This document shows, piece by piece, positions 23,403-29,184 of a stretch of DNA of 31,600 bases. Numbering within the stretch: the stretch's first letter is position 1; each line of letters starts with the position of its first letter. The translations under genes and the position numbers were made by a program. The notes beneath the pieces were generated by a model, which searched no databases, was not told where the DNA came from, and was given only the letters and a program-made list of their open reading frames with translations. Source of the DNA: JACZST01 sp964195155 (GTDB taxonomy: Bacteria; Actinomycetota; Acidimicrobiia; Spongiisociales; UBA5794); NCBI GenBank assembly GCA_964195155.1, contig CAXMOP010000023.1, positions 1 through 31,600 of the forward strand, given 5' to 3'.

Positions 23403-23855
23403 CTATTGGTCGTAGCGCACGCCGTAGGCGTAGCCGTTCTTGAAGTCCCGCTGCCCCGTGTCGAGCTCCCATGGCGCGTCGGCGAACTCCACTGCCTGGT
23501 CGGCGAGTGATCCGGAGAACTTCCCCAGGCTGATCACGCCCGTCGGACACCGATCGATGCAGAGGGCACATCGTGTGCACTCGTCTTCGTCGACGATGAA
23601 CACGCCCTGGTTTTCTGCGCTCTCGGCAGGGTTGTCGACGTTAGCTCCTTCGGAGATGACGTCGACCGACAGGTAGTGGATGCATTTCCAGGGGCAGATG
23701 TCGACGCAGCCCTCGCACAAGATGCATTCCGCCTGGTCGATGTGGAGAAACTGTTTCGGCTTCACCGCGGCGGTCAGGTAGGTCTCGTCGACCGCAGCGA
23801 GTTGATAGTCGTCGCGCATTGGCGGTGTTTCGAACCACACATCGCCCTTGGCCAT
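23403..23855 (-). CDS. Two-[4Fe-4S] ferredoxin-type protein in the bc operon
   Basis: 150 aa from ATG 23855, which overlaps the TGA of the membrane-protein gene by one base. Two complete [4Fe-4S] motifs are visible: C44-x2-C47-x2-C50-x3-C54-P and C93-x2-C96-x2-C99-x3-C103-P. There is an additional Cys (C58) and a 38-residue insert between clusters. The protein has no signal peptide or membrane helix, so it should be cytoplasmic, on the same face as heme ci. It differs from NuoI by its spacing and ends. Such a dicluster protein is not part of canonical bc1, bcc or b6f complexes, but ferredoxin is proposed to reduce plastoquinone through heme ci of b6f. The role here, delivering or receiving low-potential electrons, is inference. 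Confidence 0.85.
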   Translation of the reverse strand: MAKGDVWFETPPMRDDYQLAAVDETYLTAAVKPKQFLHIDQAECILCEGCVDICPWKCIHYLSVDVISEGANVDNPAESAENQGVFIVDEDECTRCALCIDRCPTGVISLGKFSGSLADQAVEFADAPWELDTGQRDFKNGYAYGVRYDQ

Positions 23856-24427
23856 CAGTGCTCCACCCGGATCGGGCGACCGTACTCGGAGATCCGTTGC
23901 GGCTTCGGCTCGTCCTTCTTGCGGTGATAGTTCTGCCAAACCACCATGACGATGGCGATCACGATCAAATTGTTGAAGGCGTATCCGCCCACGATCATGT
24001 CCTTGAGGGTCTCGGCGGTGATCGTGATCTCGTTGTTGAGCACCAGCGCCGGCGGGATCGTGATCAGAATCTTCTGCGACGTCCACTCGAGCGGGCCCTG
24101 GGCCAGTGTGAGCATCTGGTTGGGAATGACCCCGAAGATGATGATCATGAGGGCGACGAACAGTCCGGCGCCGACCACGGCTCTGGCCCAGGTCAGCGGT
24201 CGATCCCAGACGAAGGCGAGGGTGGCGCCGGCCAGCACCAGCATGACGCCGTTGAGAGCGATGAACTGAGAGGCGGTGGTCCAGAACCAGCCGCGGGGGA
24301 TCAGCGCGTACAACTCGGTGCCGAGGTCGTCGACGACGGGGGCTTCGGTGGCGTGGACCAGCACCGACCCACCAATGACGGTGACGAGGCCCATGACGAT
24401 CATGCCTAGCCCGATGATCAGCTTCAA
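23855..24427 (-). CDS. Multi-helix membrane protein, first gene of the bc operon
   Basis: 190 aa from the TTG at 24427. A CTG at 24439 is in frame, gives the natural start LSDRLKLIIGL, and sits about seven bases after AGGAGGAGG; it may be the true, rare start. Four membrane segments lie near residues 3-26, 55-72, 81-104 and 144-164, with an extended polar loop before the last, and a basic C-terminus (YHRKKDEPKPQR). No cofactor ligand motif and no recognisable family. It is coupled by a TGATG overlap to the ferredoxin gene. The natural guess is a membrane anchor that holds the ferredoxin to the cytochrome complex; this is inferred from position only. Confidence 0.65.
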   Translation of the reverse strand: MKLIIGLGMIVMGLVTVIGGSVLVHATEAPVVDDLGTELYALIPRGWFWTTASQFIALNGVMLVLAGATLAFVWDRPLTWARAVVGAGLFVALMIIIFGVIPNQMLTLAQGPLEWTSQKILITIPPALVLNNEITITAETLKDMIVGGYAFNNLIVIAIVMVVWQNYHRKKDEPKPQRISEYGRPIRVEH

Positions 24428-24509
24428 TCGATCGCTCAGCTGCGCCTCCTCCTGGTCCCGTTGAATTCTACGCGGTGAGAGAGCGCTTCGGAAATCATCG
24501 AAGAAGTCC

Positions 24510-24613
24510 TCGGTCCACAGTCGTCAGTCCACAGCCCACAGTCCTCAGCCATAACTCTGGCGCGATCGTTTCGTACGCCCTTCGGGCTGTCGACTGTCGA
24601 CTCATGGCTGAGG
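24510..24613. repeat. Divergent-promoter gap with GTCGACTGTCGAC and CCTCAGCCAT inverted repeats
   Basis: CCTCAGCCAT (24543-24552) is the exact inverted copy of ATGGCTGAGG (24604-24613). The outer and inner words, such as TCAGTCCACAG and CTGTCGACTGTCGACTC, belong to the same GACTC/GACTG family as other gaps. The element lies in the gap between the two divergent respiratory operons (24428-24668), so it may also bind a regulator. No gene is in the gap. Confidence 0.6.
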
Positions 24614-24668
24614 GCTCGACGGCTAGGCTTCCGCCCGCCGCGATGGACGATGTGGAGGGCAGCGGCAG

Positions 24669-26585
24669 GTGACCGCGGATCTCGAATCTTCAGAAGAACC
24701 CGACTCAGGGTCGAGGGAGGACGATCCCGGTGCGAGGGCTGTTGCCACCAATCTGATCACCGCCCTCGTCTTCCTGTTGGTCGCGGTCGTGCTCGGCCTT
24801 ATCGCGGCAATGCAGTTGGTACTTCCCGACATGGTCTCGGGGATACCGTTCCTTTCCTACGGGCGTCTCGTTCCGATGGTGACGAGCGCCCTGCTCTACG
24901 GATGGCTGACCCTCGGGCTGCTCGCCGGGGCGTACTACGTGCTGCCGAGGCTCTCGATGCATCGACTCCGTGGCGTTCTTCTCGCCTACTTCTCGGCCGC
25001 CGCGATCACCGTTGGCGTGGTGGTCGGCATCATCGGGATCGGTCTCGGACAGAGCGAGGGGCGTCTCTATCTCGAGATGCCGCTCTATGCCGATGCCTTC
25101 GTCTGGGTTGGGCTCCTTCTCGCCGCCGCCGTGGTGACCAGGAACGTGGCGCCGAGCCGGCAATCGATGGTCCCCTCGCATTGGTACCTCCTGGCGTCGA
25201 GCTGGCTCGCCGTGCTCACCTATCTCGTGGGCAACTTCCCCGGGCTTGCGGGATTTACCGGTGCCATGCAGACCGGCTTCTTCCGTGCCGCGATGACCGG
25301 CTTCTGGTTCGTCGCGGCCGGCGTCGGATTGATCTACTACCTGATCCCGCGCATTGTCGGCACCGACCCGATGCGACCGTCTCCACTCTCGGCGCTTGGC
25401 TTCTGGTCGCTCGCCCTGGTGTGGGGGACCACCGGCCCGGTCATGTACATTTACGGGCCCGGTCCCGGCTGGTATGAGACGCTCGGTGTGGCGTTCGCCA
25501 TTGCCTTGTTCGTGCCGGTGCTCATCATCGTCGCCGACTTCTTCGTGGCTATGCGCGGCCAGTGGGAGCGAGTCGACGACCGTGGCGCGCTCTCGTTCGT
25601 GCTCGTCGGTGCGCTGCTGTTCCTGCTGATCCCGGTCCAGACACTCGTCCAAGCGCTGCGCACGTCGAGTGCGGTCGTGCAGTTCACCGAGTTCGTCCCC
25701 GCCGGCGACGCGCTCGTGTACCTCGGTGCCCTTTCCCTGTGGCTGTTCGCCCTTGCCTACTCGGTGAAGGGGCCGGGCGTGGCAGGTTCACCGTTGGCGA
25801 TCTGGCATCTCCGCCTTTCCCTGGTCGGCCTGTTCCTGATGCTGGGGGCAATGTGGATGGGTGGGGTCGCAACCGGCTTCACCTGGGCCGCTGGTGCCAA
25901 CTCGCAGTCGTTCACGTCGTTTGGCGAGGGCTGGATCGAGGTCGATCGCGCGTTGGATCCATATCTGATGCTGCGCGCATTTGGTGCGGGGATCTATGCC
26001 TTTGCCCAGGTGCTGCTGATCATCACGTTGTTGCGTCGACGCAAAGGCGACGCGCAGAGGGCTCATCTGGATGCTTCGCCGCTCGATCTGCAGATCGCAG
26101 GGGAGCCCGGCGCTCCCGGGTGGGCCGGGGTTCGCTTCGGGGCAGTTGTGCTGTTCATCGGCGCCTTGCTGCTCACGGTCGTGTTACCCGCTCTCGACCC
26201 GTCCGTGGAGGACGGGACCATCCTCGCCGACGCAGACCGGGTGTACCCGGCGGGTTCCACGCTCGAGGCCGGCCGTGCCGTGTACCTCGAGGAGGGCTGC
26301 TATTACTGCCACACCCAGCAGGTGCGGCCCGTCGTCACCGACGTGGGGCTCGGCCCGGTCAGTGTCGCTGGCGACTATGTGCATGAGACCCCTGCCCTGC
26401 TCGGGTTTGAGCGCCTCGGCGCCGACCTGATGCACTTCGGGAGCCGGGCTACCGGCGCCGGTGAGTTGCGACAAACCCTTGTCGATCCACGGGGAAGGCG
26501 CCAGTGGTCGCTCATGCCGTCATACGATTACCTGTCCGATGAGGAGCTCGATGCTCTCGTCGAATACCTGCTGTCGTTGAGGTAA
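24669..26585 (+). CDS. CcoN-CcoO fusion: degenerate cbb3 oxidase subunit I lacking all metal ligands, with intact heme c domain
   Basis: 638 aa from GTG 24669. Residues 25-455 align along their length with cbb3 oxidase subunit I (CcoN), for example SYGRLVP, YGWLTLGLLAGAYYVLPRL, GFW and the C-terminal GAMWMGG with RAFGAGIY. Every histidine ligand is missing: the low-spin heme pair (V71, A348 where CcoN has His), CuB (A207, V258, M259) and heme b3 (G346). In CcoN the corresponding motifs are RPLHTNA, YGHNAVGF, GPHHL and GHVH. The only histidines in the membrane part lie outside those sites. Residues about 490-638 are a CcoO-type domain with CYYCH (C544, C547, H548) and a Met in SLMPSYDY (M616). 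So it cannot reduce oxygen but keeps an electron-carrying heme c on a membrane platform. Usual annotation as an oxidase would be wrong. Confidence 0.85.
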   Translation: MTADLESSEEPDSGSREDDPGARAVATNLITALVFLLVAVVLGLIAAMQLVLPDMVSGIPFLSYGRLVPMVTSALLYGWLTLGLLAGAYYVLPRLSMHRLRGVLLAYFSAAAITVGVVVGIIGIGLGQSEGRLYLEMPLYADAFVWVGLLLAAAVVTRNVAPSRQSMVPSHWYLLASSWLAVLTYLVGNFPGLAGFTGAMQTGFFRAAMTGFWFVAAGVGLIYYLIPRIVGTDPMRPSPLSALGFWSLALVWGTTGPVMYIYGPGPGWYETLGVAFAIALFVPVLIIVADFFVAMRGQWERVDDRGALSFVLVGALLFLLIPVQTLVQALRTSSAVVQFTEFVPAGDALVYLGALSLWLFALAYSVKGPGVAGSPLAIWHLRLSLVGLFLMLGAMWMGGVATGFTWAAGANSQSFTSFGEGWIEVDRALDPYLMLRAFGAGIYAFAQVLLIITLLRRRKGDAQRAHLDASPLDLQIAGEPGAPGWAGVRFGAVVLFIGALLLTVVLPALDPSVEDGTILADADRVYPAGSTLEAGRAVYLEEGCYYCHTQQVRPVVTDVGLGPVSVAGDYVHETPALLGFERLGADLMHFGSRATGAGELRQTLVDPRGRRQWSLMPSYDYLSDEELDALVEYLLSLR

Positions 26586-26589
26586 CCGC

Positions 26590-27759
26590 ATGGCCGAGAA
26601 CTTCGAAGAGCTCGAATCCAGCGTGGGGGTCCCCGCATTCATCCTCGAGCGCTCGGCGGCGGCTCGAGCGACAGCAGCGGGGTCCACACCAGAGGCGGTC
26701 ATCGCCGATTGGACCGGTGGAGAGGCTCCGGCAGCGGTACCGGGCGATGCGGGCGGCGAGCCGATCGCCGAGGCGGCAGCCGCCGAGGCGACTTCCGGTG
26801 CCGCGGCGGCGTCCGTCGCCGACACTCCAGGATTGCCAACGGCCGAGTCGCTGACCGGCGAAGCCCTGATCAGCGCAGCCGCGGAGGCCAAGGGCATCCC
26901 GGTCTCGTTGGTCGAGCGCTCTGCGCAGGCGCGGGCCGACGCCGATGGCGTACCGGCCGACCAGGTGATGCGGCAATGGGCCGTCGAGGGGGGCGTGGCG
27001 ACCGCGGCTGCGGCGGCGGCCCCGCCGTCGGCGCCCGCAGAGTCCGCAGCCGCCCCCGTCGAGTCGGCCGCCCCGCCGGTCGAGCCAGTATCGGCGCCGG
27101 TTGAGCCGACGGCGGCGCCGACCGAGTCGGCAGCCCCGGCGGTCGAGGTGTTGATGGCGTCCGAGCCGATCGAAGAAGGATCCATCGAGCCCGCCCCATC
27201 ACGGACCGGCCGATATCCGGCCTGGCTGGCCGCGTCCCTGGTGATCATCCCCCTTCTCGCGGTTCTCTACGTCGTGGTTGTCCCAAACCAGCCGAGTTGT
27301 GGAAGCGCCGGACAGGTGGGCATTGATCCCGTCACCGGAGCCCATGCAAACTGCGACGGATCCGTTCCCTATGGGGCGGTCCAGGAGACCAACGTCCTGC
27401 TCGGCGGTCTCATCTATCAGGCGACCTGTGCGGTTTGCCACGGAGCCGCGGGAGAAGGCGGAGCAGGCCCGGGCCTGGCCGGTGGCGTGGTGCTCGAGAC
27501 CTTCCCCCAGGGAGCCTGCGATTTGCACCAGGAGTGGGTGACCCTGGGCTCCGCCGGCTGGCTGCCCACCACCTACGGCGCGCAGGACAAGCCGGTCCAG
27601 GGGGGAATGCCGCCCGCGGGGGTCACCCTCACCGAGGAGGAGATCGCCAGGGTCGTGCTGTACGAGCGCGTCGCCCTCGGGGGGGCGGACGAGGCGACCG
27701 CCGAAGCGGATTGCGGCTTCAACGAGGACGGCGAGTTCGAGGTCACCGCCGCAGGGTGA
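26590..27759 (+). CDS. Membrane-anchored cytochrome c with duplicated cytoplasmic docking-like motif
   Basis: 389 aa, ATG at 26590, four bases after the CcoNO stop with GAGGT overlapping. Cytoplasmic N-terminus has VPAFILERSAAARATAAG (14-31) and IPVSLVERSAQARADADG (103-120), related to the motif in subunit IV. An Ala/Pro/Glu-rich linker (about 140-200, repeats of the ESAAAPVE type) leads to one membrane helix (about 209-231). The outer part has CAVCH (C280, C283, H284) and a likely Met ligand in GGMPP; C237 and C255 may form a disulfide. It resembles the CcoP/cbb3-style cytochromes in position but has a single heme. It probably works with the CcoNO product as an electron relay. Confidence 0.85.
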   Translation: MAENFEELESSVGVPAFILERSAAARATAAGSTPEAVIADWTGGEAPAAVPGDAGGEPIAEAAAAEATSGAAAASVADTPGLPTAESLTGEALISAAAEAKGIPVSLVERSAQARADADGVPADQVMRQWAVEGGVATAAAAAAPPSAPAESAAAPVESAAPPVEPVSAPVEPTAAPTESAAPAVEVLMASEPIEEGSIEPAPSRTGRYPAWLAASLVIIPLLAVLYVVVVPNQPSCGSAGQVGIDPVTGAHANCDGSVPYGAVQETNVLLGGLIYQATCAVCHGAAGEGGAGPGLAGGVVLETFPQGACDLHQEWVTLGSAGWLPTTYGAQDKPVQGGMPPAGVTLTEEEIARVVLYERVALGGADEATAEADCGFNEDGEFEVTAAG

Positions 27760-27765
27760 TTCCTT

Positions 27766-27817
27766 CCGTTCTTGCGTAGCAGGGTCCGGTATACCGGATG
27801 GAGCTACGCAAGAACGG
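27766..27817. repeat. Inverted-repeat element, copy 2 (TTCTTGCGTAGC arms, 22-nt spacer)
   Basis: CCGTTCTTGCGTAGC (27766-27780) is the exact inverted copy of GCTACGCAAGAACGG (27803-27817). The spacer is 22 nt as in copy 1, and contains the palindrome TCCGGTATACCGGA (27785-27798), so the whole element can form one long hairpin. It ends 16 nt before the ATG of the next gene. Confidence 0.85.
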
Positions 27818-27833
27818 TTCTAGCCTCCCGACC

Positions 27834-29090
27834 ATGAACCCTCAAGTCCTGGTTGTTGGCGGCGGCCCGTCGGGCGCAGCAGCGGCATACTGGCTCGCCG
27901 ACCGCGGGGTCGACGTGCTCCTGGTGGAGAAGAAGACGTATCCCCGTGACAAGGCGTGCGGCGACGGCCTGACCCCGAGAGCGGTTCGGCAGCTCGTCGA
28001 CATGGGTTTCTCGTTTGGTGATGACGTCCACAAGATCATCGGGCTTCGCTCCTACGCCGGGGATGTGATGCTCGAGATGCCCTGGCCCGAGCACTCGATG
28101 TATCCGAACTGGGGGGCAACCCTGCAACGCTCGGCGTTGGACGGCCGGGTCACGTCCCTCGCCGAGACTCGGGGTGCCAAGGTGCTCCAGGGGGTCGAGG
28201 CCAGGGCCATCGTGGACAACGGCGAGCTGGTCGGAGCCGAGCTGCATGACAACGCGGATTCGGAATCCGGTGATGATCCGGAGCGGGTGACGCCCGAATA
28301 CGTGGTGATCGCCGACGGATCGCTTTCGCGTTTCGGCCGCGCCCTTGGCACCGAGCGGCGACGGGACTACCCGTTCGGCCTAGCCGTACGCGGATACTGG
28401 GAGAGCCCGATCTCCGACGACGGCTACATCGAGAGCCAGCTGGACATCCGTGACGCCCAGGGCCGCTCGATGCCGGGCTACGGGTGGGTGTTCCCGCTCG
28501 GTGACGGCACGATCAATGTCGGCGCCGGGCTGGTGTCGACGTTCAAGGGCTGGAAGGATGTCAATACCAGCGACATCCTCGACGCCTACGTGTCGGCCCT
28601 GCCGGCCCACTGGCAGATCGAAGGAGATCCGATCGCCAAGCCGATCGGCGGAAAGCTTCCCATGGCGTTTTCGGTTGGGCCGAAGTCCGGCCGCAACTGG
28701 GTGGCGGTCGGCGACGCCGCGGGTGCGGTGAACCCGTTCAACGGCGAGGGAATCGACTACGGCTACGAGACCGGGCGTCTTGCGGCCGGTGTCATCGCCG
28801 AGGCGCTCGCCTCGGACGATCCTGGCGCGCTTGCCGCCTACGACCGGACGCTCATCGACGAGTACGCCGCATACCAGCGCGTGGCGAGGATCTTTCTCGA
28901 GGCAATCGGCAACCCGGCGGTGATGCGAACCCTGGTGACCGTCGGCATGCGTTCCCAGACCCTGATGGAATGGGTCCTCAAAGTGATGGCGAATCTCCTG
29001 GAGCCCGAGGAGAAGGGAATGGCAGAGCAAGTGTACGCCGCCATCGAAAAGGCACTCGAGCTCCCAGGGATCCGCAACTACAAGACCTAA
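27834..29090 (+). CDS. Geranylgeranyl reductase-family FAD enzyme (possible menaquinone reductase)
   Basis: 418 aa from ATG 27834; an in-frame ATG at 27798 falls inside the repeat element and is less likely. FAD-binding signature VLVVGGGPSGAAAAYWLA starts at residue 5, KACGDGLTPRAV holds the GGR-family Cys-Gly, and GDAAGAVNPFNGEGIDYGYE is the second FAD motif. The family reduces isoprenoid double bonds. In mycobacteria the member MenJ partly saturates the menaquinone side chain. The neighbouring genes for a menaquinol-oxidising chain support a similar role, but archaeal-lipid-like or carotenoid reductases are alternatives. A hairpin follows the stop. Confidence 0.75.
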   Translation: MNPQVLVVGGGPSGAAAAYWLADRGVDVLLVEKKTYPRDKACGDGLTPRAVRQLVDMGFSFGDDVHKIIGLRSYAGDVMLEMPWPEHSMYPNWGATLQRSALDGRVTSLAETRGAKVLQGVEARAIVDNGELVGAELHDNADSESGDDPERVTPEYVVIADGSLSRFGRALGTERRRDYPFGLAVRGYWESPISDDGYIESQLDIRDAQGRSMPGYGWVFPLGDGTINVGAGLVSTFKGWKDVNTSDILDAYVSALPAHWQIEGDPIAKPIGGKLPMAFSVGPKSGRNWVAVGDAAGAVNPFNGEGIDYGYETGRLAAGVIAEALASDDPGALAAYDRTLIDEYAAYQRVARIFLEAIGNPAVMRTLVTVGMRSQTLMEWVLKVMANLLEPEEKGMAEQVYAAIEKALELPGIRNYKT

Positions 29091-29096
29091 CCGCGA

Positions 29097-29153
29097 CGCT
29101 GCGAACCCGGGGTTCGTAGCGACGCCAGGCTGCCAGCCCATGGTTCGCCTGGC
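29097..29153 (+). terminator. Two consecutive hairpins after the reductase gene
   Basis: CGCTGCGAACC (29097-29107) pairs with GGTTCGTAGCG (29111-29121) with one G-U, around the loop CGG. A second, GCCAGGC (29124-29130) with GCCTGGC (29147-29153), follows. The first is a strong terminator candidate without a T-run. The second ends 32 nt before the next ATG, so it is in the leader of that gene. Confidence 0.5.
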
Positions 29154-29184
29154 TTGAGCTACTTTGAGGACCGGAGGGTCATCG

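Noticed and set aside
24669..26585. Functional cbb3 terminal oxidase
   Set aside because: All six ligand histidines of CcoN are replaced; oxygen reduction is not possible with this subunit.
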